Shown piece by piece: positions 1 through 7,963 of a stretch of 64,000 bases of DNA (the stretch's first letter is position 1; each line of letters starts with the position of its first letter). The stretch comes from Ensifer aridi (GTDB lineage Bacteria > Pseudomonadota > Alphaproteobacteria > Rhizobiales > Rhizobiaceae): contig NZ_LUAV01000032.1 in the NCBI RefSeq assembly GCF_002078505.1, positions 124,001 through 188,000 of the forward strand. The letters are read 5' to 3'. The position numbers and the translations under genes were made by a program. The notes below the pieces were generated by a model, which did no database searches, was not told the origin of the DNA, and was given only the letters and a program-made list of their open reading frames with translations.

Positions 1-163
1 CGATCAGATGCGCCACGCGATGGGCAAGTGTATTGGTCTTGCCGGAGCCGGCGCCGGCGATGATGAGAAGAGGTCCGCCGATCTCGCCGTCTGCAAGACC
101 GATACCGTGTTCGACCGCTTCTCTCTGGCGTTCGTTGAGTTTTTCCAGATAGGCCGCGCTCAT
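1..163 (-). CDS. UvrD/PcrA-type DNA helicase, N-terminal fragment
   Basis: Read on the minus strand from an ATG at 163 and running off the left edge, this frame gives 54 residues starting MSAAYLEKLNERQREAV. A Q-motif-like NERQREAV is followed by the Walker A motif GAGSGKT and then TLAHRVAHLI. This is the usual opening of superfamily 1A helicases (UvrD/PcrA/Rep), which unwind DNA from 3' to 5' in repair or replication. Only the ATP-binding start is visible, so the exact subfamily cannot be named. No strong Shine-Dalgarno is obvious before the ATG. The gene is transcribed out of the window and is separated from the next gene by about 210 bases. Confidence 0.85.
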   Translation of the reverse strand, partial: MSAAYLEKLNERQREAVEHGIGLADGEIGGPLLIIAGAGSGKTNTLAHRVAHLI

Positions 164-372
164 GGATCCACTTCGCTTCCGCTTTCCGCCGCGCCCGAAA
201 ATTCTCAAGACGCGACGAATCACCCGAGTGACGGGAACAAAGCTGGAACATAATCCGGCTCCTCACAAGTTGAAAAGTGCCTGCATGCGGAACCGCGCCA
301 TCCGTCGGCATCGGCATCGGCGCCGGCGTCCGGTCCCGGCACTGGTGCGTTCCGCGTCCATTCTCTTGAGTG

Positions 373-1317
373 CTACGCTAAGGCGTGCAGCAGCATGGCT
401 TTCGCGCTCTCTGCGTCGGTGATGATGATCGTCGCCAGTCTCGCTCGAGCCAGCGCCAGCAGAATGTCGCGCTTGTGGGGGCCGCCAGAGGCAACGATGC
501 GGCAAGGAATCCGGTGATAGTCGTCCAGTTCCGGCGAAAGCACCTGCCTGTTCAGCGGATGATCGACCGGCTTGCCTTCAGCGTCGAGATAGCGGCCCAA
601 GAGGTCGCCGACTGCGCCGACGGCAATGAGGTCGGCGACATTCGTCCCTTCGGGCAGGCCGTAGCGCACCTGCAGCGATTGCTGCGAAACGTCGCCGGCG
701 CTGAGGTAGGAAATGTCGACGTCGCAGGTCTGGCGGAAAATCGTCCGGAACACCGATTGGGCGATGATGGCTTCCCGCGATTCCGGGCTTTCGGCATAGA
801 TCGGCGCCGCGAAGTAATGGCACTGCGCCTTCAGAACCTCGGCGAAGCCGCGGACGATCTCGAAGGTATTGATTTCCGAGCCGTGCGTCAGGCCGCCCAT
901 CATGGAGCGCACGTCAATCTCCGGCTCGTTGGCGGGCGTCATGTGCTGCATCGTCTCGCGCAGCGTCGCGCCCCAGCCGACGCCGATCGACGCCGGTCTT
1001 CGCGATTGGATCAGGCGGTCCAGATAGGCGGCGGCGCCGCGGCCGATCACGGAATGCAGTTGGCGCGGGTCAGCCGGGGTCGGCACGACCACAGCGTCTT
1101 CCAATTCGAAATGGTCGCGCAACCGCGATTCGAGTTCGACATTTTCAGCGAGCGGCGAACTGAAGCTGATGCGGACGATCCCCTCTTCGAGCGCCGCTGC
1201 GAGAAGCTCGTTCACGCGGCGACGCGTGAGATGCATGCGTTCGCCGATCTCGGCCTGTGTCAGCCCCTCCACGTGATAGAGCCAGGCGGCTCTGATCATT
1301 AACTCCTGCTGCCCCAC
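373..1317 (-). CDS. SorC/DeoR-family sugar-responsive transcriptional regulator
   Basis: A 314-residue protein with an N-terminal helix-turn-helix at about residues 8-50 (LYHVEGLTQAEIGERM followed by LTRRRVNELL), then a SorC-type sugar-phosphate-binding domain to the C-terminus (ASIGVGWGATLRETM, RSMMGG, and VGAVGDLLGRYLD with a late IVASGG motif). SorC proteins are DNA-binding regulators whose effectors are usually phosphorylated sugars or polyols. The start is a GTG at 1317, which gives the normal family N-terminus; an ATG at 1299 after AGGAG would lose six residues. It is divergent from the ABC transporter operon at 1636, which it probably controls. An inverted repeat just upstream of its own start is the likely operator. 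Confidence 0.85.
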   Translation of the reverse strand: MGQQELMIRAAWLYHVEGLTQAEIGERMHLTRRRVNELLAAALEEGIVRISFSSPLAENVELESRLRDHFELEDAVVVPTPADPRQLHSVIGRGAAAYLDRLIQSRRPASIGVGWGATLRETMQHMTPANEPEIDVRSMMGGLTHGSEINTFEIVRGFAEVLKAQCHYFAAPIYAESPESREAIIAQSVFRTIFRQTCDVDISYLSAGDVSQQSLQVRYGLPEGTNVADLIAVGAVGDLLGRYLDAEGKPVDHPLNRQVLSPELDDYHRIPCRIVASGGPHKRDILLALARARLATIIITDAESAKAMLLHALA

Positions 1318-1635
1318 AAGTTCGGTTCCCCATTGTTACAAACGTCACAAGTATGTAACATATGTAAACTAATTGGCTGTCAACGACATCATGTTGGGCT
1401 CTATCCCATGACGGCAGTTTCCCGGATTTCCGATTGCGATGCTGTGCTGACGCCGTCAGGCTACCGCGCAGGATCGTCTGCCGAAGGAGCTGCGCGCAGC
1501 CAAGCCCTCCATTGCCTCTGTCCCTGTCACCGAAGCTTCACCGAAACATCAGGAAAACGACGCATCGCCGCGCCTACAAGGGACCTTGAACGTCTCTGCC
1601 GCGGGATGGTCACTCTATCATTAAAGGAGGTTTCT
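1318..1635. promoter_or_regulatory. Divergent promoter region between SorC regulator and ABC transporter operon
   Basis: A 318-base non-coding gap. Its first 60 bases are AT-rich and carry a TGTTACA...TGTAACA inverted repeat; the remainder is a GC-rich untranslated leader of about 260 bases before the binding-protein gene. The reading frame of the binding protein stays open upstream to about 1333, but the extension does not look like protein and the strong ribosome site sits at 1625-1630, so I treat it as leader. Confidence 0.6.
1334..1368. promoter_or_regulatory. Probable operator for the SorC-type regulator
   Basis: Perfect 7-base inverted repeat TGTTACA (1334-1340) and TGTAACA (1354-1360), separated by 13 bases. 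The right arm is also the first of two direct repeats, TATGTAAC (1353-1360) and TATGTAAA (1361-1368). The position just upstream of the regulator start and within the divergent region fits an operator. Assignment to this regulator is inference. Confidence 0.55.
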
Positions 1636-3264
1636 ATGCTTTCGATTAGTCGGCGCGGCGCGCTTGGTCTCATTGGCGCGACTGCAGGCAGCATGGTCCT
1701 GCCGCGCTTTGCTTTGGGCCAGGGCAAGCGCCCCTCCGTCACGATTGCGGTGCAGAAGATCACCATCAACAATACGCTGGACGTCTGGAACGAAACGTCG
1801 AATGTCGGCGAGCGCGTGTTCTTTCCGAATCTCTGGGAAGGCCTGATCCTGCGCGACTGGATGGGCGATCAGGGCCCGGTCCCGGGCCTTGCCACGGAAT
1901 GGAAGCGTATCGACGACAAGACGCTCGAGCTGAAGCTGCGTCAGGGCGTGAAGTTCCACAATGGCGACGAATTGACCGCAGACGACGTCGTGTTCAGCTT
2001 CTCGGCGCAGCGCGTCTTCGGCAATACGCAGCCGGCAGGCGGCAAGACGATCTTCGAAGACGAGCACAAGCCGGCGAATGCCAAGGAGCTGCCGGCAATC
2101 GTCCCGGGCACCGGCCGCCGTCTGTGGCCGGCGCTCGCCGGTGTCGAGGCCGTCGACAAATATACCGTCCGCTTCCACAACGCGACGCCGGATGTCACCA
2201 TTGAGGGCCGCCTTTACGCCTTCGGCAGCCAGATCGCCAATCGCCGCGCCTGGGACGAGGCCAAGACCTATATCGATTGGGCGCGCAGGCCGACCACCAC
2301 GGGTCCCTACATGGTCGGCGAACACAAGCCGGATGTCTCCTTGACCCTCGTCGCCTTCGACGACTATTGGGGCGGCCGTCCGCCGCTCGAAGAAATCCGC
2401 TTCGTCGAGGTTCCCGAAGTCTCCTCACGCGTGAATGGCCTGCTTTCCGGCGAGTACGACTTCGCCTGCGACCTGCCGCCGGATCAGATCGCTACCGTTC
2501 AGGGCGCGGCCGGTTACGAGGTACAGGGTTCCACCATCCACAATCACCGCATCTCGGTCTTCAATGTCCAGAACCCGATCCTTCAGGATCCGCTGGTCCG
2601 TCGCGCCATGACCCATTCGATCGACCGGCAGGCGATCGTCGAGGCGCTCTGGGCGGGCCAGACGACCGTTCCGGCCGGTCTTCAATTCCCCTTCTACGGC
2701 GACATGTTCATCGAAGGCTGGGCCGTTCCGGAATATAACCCGCAGCTCGCCAAGGATCTTTTGAAGCAGGCCAACTACAAGGGCGATGCGATCCCCTTCC
2801 GTCTCCTCAACAACTACTACACGAACCAGACCGCCAACGGTCAGATCATGGCCGAGATGTGGCGGCAGGTGGGGCTCAACGTCGAGATCGAGATGAAGGA
2901 GAACTGGGGACAGATCCATGATCCGTCGGGCGTCAAGGGCGTGCGCGACTGGTCGGCCGGCGCCGCGTTCGGCGACCCCGTCTCCTCGATCGTCGCGGGC
3001 TTCGGACCGAACGGCGAGGTCCAGCAGAAGAAGGACTGGACGAATGCCGAGGCCAACCAGATGGCCCAGATTCTCGAAACCAGCACCGATCACGCCAAGC
3101 GCAAGAAGGCTTTCGCCCGCATGCTCGAGATCTGTGAGCGCGAAGACCCGGTCTATCAGGTGCTGCACCAGAACGCGGTATTCACCGGTGTGAAGTCCTC
3201 GTTGAAGTGGAAGGCGGCGCCCGCCTTCGCAATGGATTTCAGGGCCTCCAACTGGGCCGGCTGA
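1636..3264 (+). CDS. ABC transporter periplasmic substrate-binding protein, SBP_bac_5 (DppA/OppA) family
   Basis: A 542-residue family 5 extracellular solute-binding protein. It begins with a twin-arginine-like export signal (SRRGALGLIGATAGS, ending ALGQG), followed by typical family blocks such as LWEGLILRD, LKLRQGVKFHNGDELTADDVVFS and VRRAMTHSIDRQAIVEALW. The ATG at 1636 is preceded by an excellent AAAGGAGG site, so the longer open frame upstream is not used. These proteins capture peptides, opines, nickel or glycosides in the periplasm. The operon is completed by two ATPases, two permeases and a glycerophosphodiesterase. The substrate is not known; the SorC regulator and the downstream phosphodiesterase hint at a sugar- or glycerol-containing compound. 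Confidence 0.9.
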   Translation: MLSISRRGALGLIGATAGSMVLPRFALGQGKRPSVTIAVQKITINNTLDVWNETSNVGERVFFPNLWEGLILRDWMGDQGPVPGLATEWKRIDDKTLELKLRQGVKFHNGDELTADDVVFSFSAQRVFGNTQPAGGKTIFEDEHKPANAKELPAIVPGTGRRLWPALAGVEAVDKYTVRFHNATPDVTIEGRLYAFGSQIANRRAWDEAKTYIDWARRPTTTGPYMVGEHKPDVSLTLVAFDDYWGGRPPLEEIRFVEVPEVSSRVNGLLSGEYDFACDLPPDQIATVQGAAGYEVQGSTIHNHRISVFNVQNPILQDPLVRRAMTHSIDRQAIVEALWAGQTTVPAGLQFPFYGDMFIEGWAVPEYNPQLAKDLLKQANYKGDAIPFRLLNNYYTNQTANGQIMAEMWRQVGLNVEIEMKENWGQIHDPSGVKGVRDWSAGAAFGDPVSSIVAGFGPNGEVQQKKDWTNAEANQMAQILETSTDHAKRKKAFARMLEICEREDPVYQVLHQNAVFTGVKSSLKWKAAPAFAMDFRASNWAG

Positions 3265-3310
3265 GGCAGCCCCGGCTGCCGCCGCGGCCGGAGCCAAGCG
3301 GGGAGGAGAA

Positions 3311-4315
3311 ATGGGCTCAGCCAATCCCAATCTGGTGGAATTGCGGGATCTGAAGGTCACGTTCGACGGCGTGGAAGTTCTGCATGGCATCGATCTCGAT
3401 GTCGCCAGAGGAGAGGCGCTCGGCCTTGTCGGCGAGTCCGGCTGCGGCAAGTCAGTGACCTGGCTCGCGGCGCTCGGACTGCTGCCGGGCAAGGCGGCGG
3501 TCACGGGCTCCGTTCGCGTCGATGGCCGCGAACTGTGCGGCGCCCGGCGTTCCGCCTTGGAAGAGATCCGGGGCGGGCGGATCGCAATGATTTTCCAGGA
3601 CCCGTCGAGCTCGCTCAACCCGGTTCTCAGCGTCGGCCGGCAGATCGTCGAGGCGCTTCGCCTCCACCGCGGCCTTCGCGGTGGGGCCGCCCGAGCCGAG
3701 GCCTTGCGGCTCATGGACATGGTCGGCATCCCGGATCCGCCGCGGCGCTTCGATCTCTATCCGCACGAGTTCTCCGGCGGGCAGTGTCAACGCCTGATGA
3801 TCGCGATGGCGCTTGCCGGGCAGCCGGACCTCTTGATCGCGGACGAACCGACGACGGCGCTGGATGCGACCATCCAGGCGCAGATCCTCGATCTTCTGAA
3901 CACGCTTCGGGCCGAGACCGGCATGGCGCTCGTCTTCATCAGCCATGACCTCGGGGCGGTGTCGCAGGTTTGCGAGCGCGTCTGCGTCATGTATGCCGGC
4001 CGTATCGTCGAGGAGGCGACCGTGGCGCAACTCTTCTCGGAGCCGCGGCATCCCTATACGCGCGGGCTGTTCGATGCCATTCCGCGGATCGACGCGCCGC
4101 GTCAACGGCTCCTTCCCATTTCCGGAACGGTGCCGAACCCGAAACACCTGCCGGAGGGCTGTTCCTTTTCCCCTCGCTGTCCGCGTGCTGTCGATGCCTG
4201 CGGGCGCGAGCGTCCGCCTCTCACGCCGCTGGATGACGGCCGCCGGCTCGCATGCACCCGTCCCGTGCCCTTGGCCGCCTCCAGGAGAAGAATTCCCCAA
4301 GGGGTGATGCAGTGA
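3311..4315 (+). CDS. ABC transporter ATP-binding protein, DppD/OppD type
   Basis: A 334-residue ATPase with Walker A GESGCGKS (residues 41-48), signature FSGGQCQR, Walker B LLIADEP, and the C-terminal oligopeptide/dipeptide extension (RHPYTRGLFDAIP, then a Cys-containing FSPRCPRAVDACGRERP) typical of DppD/OppD subunits. It energises uptake together with the second ATPase at 4312. The ATG at 3311 follows GGGGAGGAGAA. Its TGA overlaps the GTG start of the next gene (GTGA), so the two are probably translationally coupled. Confidence 0.92.
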   Translation: MGSANPNLVELRDLKVTFDGVEVLHGIDLDVARGEALGLVGESGCGKSVTWLAALGLLPGKAAVTGSVRVDGRELCGARRSALEEIRGGRIAMIFQDPSSSLNPVLSVGRQIVEALRLHRGLRGGAARAEALRLMDMVGIPDPPRRFDLYPHEFSGGQCQRLMIAMALAGQPDLLIADEPTTALDATIQAQILDLLNTLRAETGMALVFISHDLGAVSQVCERVCVMYAGRIVEEATVAQLFSEPRHPYTRGLFDAIPRIDAPRQRLLPISGTVPNPKHLPEGCSFSPRCPRAVDACGRERPPLTPLDDGRRLACTRPVPLAASRRRIPQGVMQ

Positions 4316-5310
4316 ATCCGCTGATCGAAGCGAACGATCTCCTCCGTATCTACGAAACCCGGCGCGGTCTCTTCGGCCGCACGAGCCCGGTTCGCGCCGT
4401 CGACGGCGTTTCGCTCGCGGTCGTGCAGGGCGAGACGCTCGGGATCGTCGGCGAATCCGGGTCCGGCAAGTCGACATTGGGGCGGATGCTCTTAGGCATC
4501 GATCCGGCGCAGGCCGGTGAGGTGCGTTTTTCGGGTCGCCCGATGCCGAAATCCGGGACGGCGGAATGGCGGGCGCTCCGTGCGAAAATGCAGCTCGTCT
4601 ACCAGGACCCGCTGGCGGCGCTCGACCGGCGCCTGACGATCACAGCACAGATCGGCGAGCCGCTGGAGATCCACCGGATGATCCCGAAGGAGCACCGCGC
4701 TGCCCGCGTCGCGGAGCTGATGGCGGCCGTTGGCCTTCGCCCCGATCAGGCCGGGCGTTTCCCGCACGAGCTTTCCGGCGGCCAGCGGCAGCGGGCGGTC
4801 ATCGCCCGCGCTCTCGCTTCGCGGCCGAAGCTGCTTGTCTGCGACGAGCCCGTCTCCGCCCTCGACGTCTCGATCCAGGCGCAGGTCGTCAATGTGCTGC
4901 GCGACCTGCAGGAACAGAACGGCATCGCCATGGTCTTCATCAGCCATGACCTGAAGGTCGTGCGCAACATAGCCGATCGCGTCGCCGTGATGTATCTCGG
5001 CCGGATCGTCGAGGAGGCCTCGTCCGACGTGATCTTCCAGTCTCCTCAGCATCCCTATACCAAGGCGCTGGTCTCGAGCGTGCCGGTCCCCGGCAAGCCG
5101 CTCGAAGGCCGGATGATCCTGCAGGGGGAGCCGCCCAATCCGGCCGAACGGCCCTCGGGCTGCGCCTTCCATCCCCGCTGTCCGCTTGCACGCGACATCT
5201 GCCGCACGAGCGTGCCGGCGCTTCGCCAGATCGGCAGCGGACGAACGGCAGCCTGCCACATCGTGGCGGGCGAGGCGGCGTCGATCGAGACATTGAGGAG
5301 ACGGGCATGA
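4312..5310 (+). CDS. ABC transporter ATP-binding protein, DppF/OppF type
   Basis: A 332-residue partner ATPase. Walker A is GESGSGKS (residues 47-54), the signature is LSGGQRQR, Walker B is LLVCDEPVSALD, and there is an OppF-like C-terminus (PQHPYTKAL, then CAFHPRCPLARDICR). I use the GTG at 4312, which overlaps the previous stop by four bases; an in-frame ATG at 4252 would put 60 bases inside the previous gene and lacks a site. Its own stop overlaps the permease start (ATGA at 5307-5310), continuing the coupled operon. Confidence 0.9.
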   Translation: MNPLIEANDLLRIYETRRGLFGRTSPVRAVDGVSLAVVQGETLGIVGESGSGKSTLGRMLLGIDPAQAGEVRFSGRPMPKSGTAEWRALRAKMQLVYQDPLAALDRRLTITAQIGEPLEIHRMIPKEHRAARVAELMAAVGLRPDQAGRFPHELSGGQRQRAVIARALASRPKLLVCDEPVSALDVSIQAQVVNVLRDLQEQNGIAMVFISHDLKVVRNIADRVAVMYLGRIVEEASSDVIFQSPQHPYTKALVSSVPVPGKPLEGRMILQGEPPNPAERPSGCAFHPRCPLARDICRTSVPALRQIGSGRTAACHIVAGEAASIETLRRRA

Positions 5311-6233
5311 TCCGCTTCGTTCTCGTGCGGCTGCTTCGGGCCGTGATCACGATTCTGGCCGTCGTGACCTTCGCCTTCGTCGTGCTGCGCATGTCCGGCG
5401 ACCCGGCGCAGGTCATGCTCGGTCCGGACGTTCCGCAGGACGCGCTCGATGCCTTCCGCAGGACCTGGGGCCTGGATCAGCCGCTGTGGGTACAATACCT
5501 CGCCTATATCAAGTCGATCTTCACCGGCGATTTCGGCGTCTCCATGCGTGACAAGGCCTCGGCGCTTCATCTAGTCCTGGAGCGGGTGCCGGCGACGCTG
5601 CAACTGACCGTGCCGGCGCTGATCCTCAAGCTTCTGATCGGTATTCCCGCCGGCGTCTATGCCGCGCTTCACCGCCAGAGCTTCGCCGACCGCGGCGTCA
5701 TCATGCTGGCGATCATGGGTTTCACCATCCCGTCCTTCGTCATGGGGCTGGTGCTCGTGCTGGTCTTTTCGGTTCTTCTCGGCGTACTGCCGTCCGGCGG
5801 CCAGAATACATGGGTGCACGGCATCCTGCCGACGATCACGATGAGCATCGGCGGCATCGGCATTCTCGCACGCTTCTCGCGCAGTGCTATGATCGAGGTG
5901 ATGGGCCAACCCTATATCCGGACCGCTTCGGCCAAGGGATTGAAATGGCGTGACGTGATCTGGAGTCATGCGCTCCCCACTGCCGCGGTCCCGATCGTGA
6001 CGATTGTCGGCTTCATGGTCGGCTCGCTGATCGCCGGCGCCGTCGTCGTGGAATCGATCTTTTCCTGGCCGGGCATCGGGCGCTTGCTGGTGGTTTCGGT
6101 GAGCAATCGCGACCTCGCCGTCGTGCAGTGCATTCTGCTGGTCATCGCTGCGGCGATGGTGGTGTCGAACCTTGTCGTCGACCTGCTCTACGGCTGGCTC
6201 GATCCTCGCCTGCGTTCGCATGCCGCTCATTGA
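5307..6233 (+). CDS. ABC transporter permease, DppB/OppB type
   Basis: A 308-residue inner-membrane permease. It has the DppB-type N-terminus (MIRFVLVRLLRAVITILAVV), the long loop with GDPAQVMLG, LDQPLWVQYL and GDFGVSMR, about six membrane segments, and the cytoplasmic EAA loop around RTASAKGLKWRDVIWSHALP, which contacts the ATPases. It pairs with the DppC-type permease that follows. The start overlaps the upstream ATPase by four bases. Confidence 0.92.
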   Translation: MIRFVLVRLLRAVITILAVVTFAFVVLRMSGDPAQVMLGPDVPQDALDAFRRTWGLDQPLWVQYLAYIKSIFTGDFGVSMRDKASALHLVLERVPATLQLTVPALILKLLIGIPAGVYAALHRQSFADRGVIMLAIMGFTIPSFVMGLVLVLVFSVLLGVLPSGGQNTWVHGILPTITMSIGGIGILARFSRSAMIEVMGQPYIRTASAKGLKWRDVIWSHALPTAAVPIVTIVGFMVGSLIAGAVVVESIFSWPGIGRLLVVSVSNRDLAVVQCILLVIAAAMVVSNLVVDLLYGWLDPRLRSHAAH

Positions 6234-6244
6234 GGAGATACGGG

Positions 6245-7123
6245 ATGGCGTCTGTTGATGTGACCGAGAGGGCGTCGCCGGGGGGACTCCGAGGCTTCAC
6301 CGCATCGCTCCGCCGAAAGATGCCGATCTCGGTGGCGTTCGGCGTCTTCTGGTTGGCGGCCATGGTCGCGATTGCCCTTTTTGCCGGCTACCTGCGGCCC
6401 TACGACATCACCGCCATGGATCTGACGAGCCGGCTTTCTTCACCGGGCGCATTCAAGCATTGGCTCGGCACCGACGAACTTGGCCGGGACGTCTTGTCGA
6501 GGCTGATCCAGTCGATCCGCGTGTCGCTGATCATCGCCTTCGGCGCGACGATTTTGTCTGCCGTCTTCGGCACGACGCTCGGCTTCGCCGCGGCGCGCTT
6601 CCGCGGGATGGTCGAGCACCTCGTGCTCGTGCTTGCGGATTTCCAGGCGGCTCTGCCGTTTCTCATCATGTCGCTCGCGGTGCTGGCTTTCTTCGGTTCC
6701 TCCATGATGCTGCTCGTCTGCCTGATGGGTTTTTATGGATGGGAGCGCTATGCGCGCATCGCCCGCGGATTGGCGATCTCGGCCGGAGCACAGGGCTATG
6801 CGGCCGCGGTGGTGCAGCTCGGCGCGACGCCGGCGCGGGTCTATCTTCGTCATATCCTCCCCAATGTCGCATCGACCCTGATCGTATCGATGACGCTGAC
6901 TTTCCCGGAAATCATCCTGATGGAAAGCGGGCTCTCCTTCCTCGGTCTCGGCGTGCAGCCGCCGGAAACGAGCCTCGGCAATATGGTCGGCTTCGGGCGC
7001 GAATATTTGACCCGCGCCCCCTGGATCATGCTCGCCCCGGCCGCCGTCATCATGCTCACGACCCTTTCCATCTCCCTTGTCGGAGACTGGCTCCGCGACA
7101 AGCTCGATCCCACCTTGCGATGA
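6245..7123 (+). CDS. ABC transporter permease, DppC/OppC type
   Basis: A 292-residue permease. DppC features include the short N-terminal membrane helix, the conserved HWLGTDELGRDVLSRLIQS block after it, and the EAA-type loop (YAAAVVQLGATPARVYLRHILP) before LSFLGLGVQPPETSLGNM. ATG 6245 follows GAGGAGATACGGG with good spacing, so the longer open frame from 6128, which overlaps the DppB gene, is rejected. It forms the second half of the membrane channel. Confidence 0.92.
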   Translation: MASVDVTERASPGGLRGFTASLRRKMPISVAFGVFWLAAMVAIALFAGYLRPYDITAMDLTSRLSSPGAFKHWLGTDELGRDVLSRLIQSIRVSLIIAFGATILSAVFGTTLGFAAARFRGMVEHLVLVLADFQAALPFLIMSLAVLAFFGSSMMLLVCLMGFYGWERYARIARGLAISAGAQGYAAAVVQLGATPARVYLRHILPNVASTLIVSMTLTFPEIILMESGLSFLGLGVQPPETSLGNMVGFGREYLTRAPWIMLAPAAVIMLTTLSISLVGDWLRDKLDPTLR

Positions 7124-7134
7124 GGAATATTGGC

Positions 7135-7905
7135 ATGACAAAGATCATCGGCCATCGCGGCGCCCGCAATCTTTGGCCGGAAAACTCGCTGATGGGCTTT
7201 CGCCATGCGGTGCAGCTCGGGGTCGATGCGATCGAGTTCGACGTGCATCTCACCGATTCTGGCGAGCTACTCGTCATCCACGACGCCATGCTCGACAGGA
7301 CTGCGCGAGCGACCGGACCGGTGCGTCGGCTGGCGCCTGAGGCGCGGGCGACGACGAGACTGCGAGATACAGACGAGGTGATTCCGACCTTGGCGGATGT
7401 GCTGGCCGTTCTCGCACCCGAGGGCGGTCCGCACCTGCATGTCGAGATCAAGGTCGATGAAACCTGTACGCCTTATCCGGACATCGCCCTGCGCGTCGCG
7501 GAGGAGCTTCGGCACTTCGGCGTCGATAATCGCGCCCATCTCACCTCTTTCGATACATCCGTGCTGGCGGATTGCCGCCGCCATGCGCCGCACGTCGCGC
7601 GCCTCGTTTCCGTAAACGCCGATTGGGCGAGGCGGCAGGGAGGTCTCGCCGCTTTTCTCGCTGCCGTCGACGAGCTCGTCGAGATCGTCGCGGTCCATCA
7701 CGAGCTGATGGCGGCCGAGTGGGAGCTGATCCGCAGCACAGTGCCGCTGGAGCGCCTGTGCGTCTGGACCCTCAATGAAGAAGCGGAAATCCGTTACTGG
7801 CTCGATCGAGGTATCGGCCACCTGACATCCGACCGGCCCGATCTGGCGCTCCGTCTGCGCGGCGCCTTGCCGCATAAAGCAGACCCTTGCAGTCCATCTC
7901 ATTGA
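7135..7905 (+). CDS. Glycerophosphodiester phosphodiesterase (GDPD/UgpQ family)
   Basis: A 256-residue protein with the complete GDPD signature: HRGARNLWPENS (His7, Arg8), EFDVHLTDSGELLVIHD (Glu34, Asp36, His49) and LHVEIKVD. The family hydrolyses glycerophosphodiesters to glycerol-3-phosphate and an alcohol. No signal peptide is seen, so a cytosolic enzyme is expected, acting on imported substrate as UgpQ does. It is the last gene of the ABC operon. ATG 7135 has GAGG upstream; an ATG at 7120, overlapping the permease stop, would add five residues. Its presence suggests the transporter imports a glycerophosphodiester-like or phosphosugar diester compound, which is inference. Confidence 0.88.
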   Translation: MTKIIGHRGARNLWPENSLMGFRHAVQLGVDAIEFDVHLTDSGELLVIHDAMLDRTARATGPVRRLAPEARATTRLRDTDEVIPTLADVLAVLAPEGGPHLHVEIKVDETCTPYPDIALRVAEELRHFGVDNRAHLTSFDTSVLADCRRHAPHVARLVSVNADWARRQGGLAAFLAAVDELVEIVAVHHELMAAEWELIRSTVPLERLCVWTLNEEAEIRYWLDRGIGHLTSDRPDLALRLRGALPHKADPCSPSH

Positions 7906-7963
7906 ACCATGACATCGGGACGAACGTTTGTGAGCCGACCAGTTTCGTCGATAGGCTCACGTC

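Noticed and set aside
385..1302. 305-residue open frame on the plus strand
   Set aside because: It is the opposite-strand shadow of the SorC regulator, with no ribosome site and Arg-rich, non-domain sequence.
2425..3729. 434-residue open frame on the minus strand
   Set aside because: It runs across the end of the binding-protein gene and into the ATPase gene; composition is that of a high-GC antisense frame.
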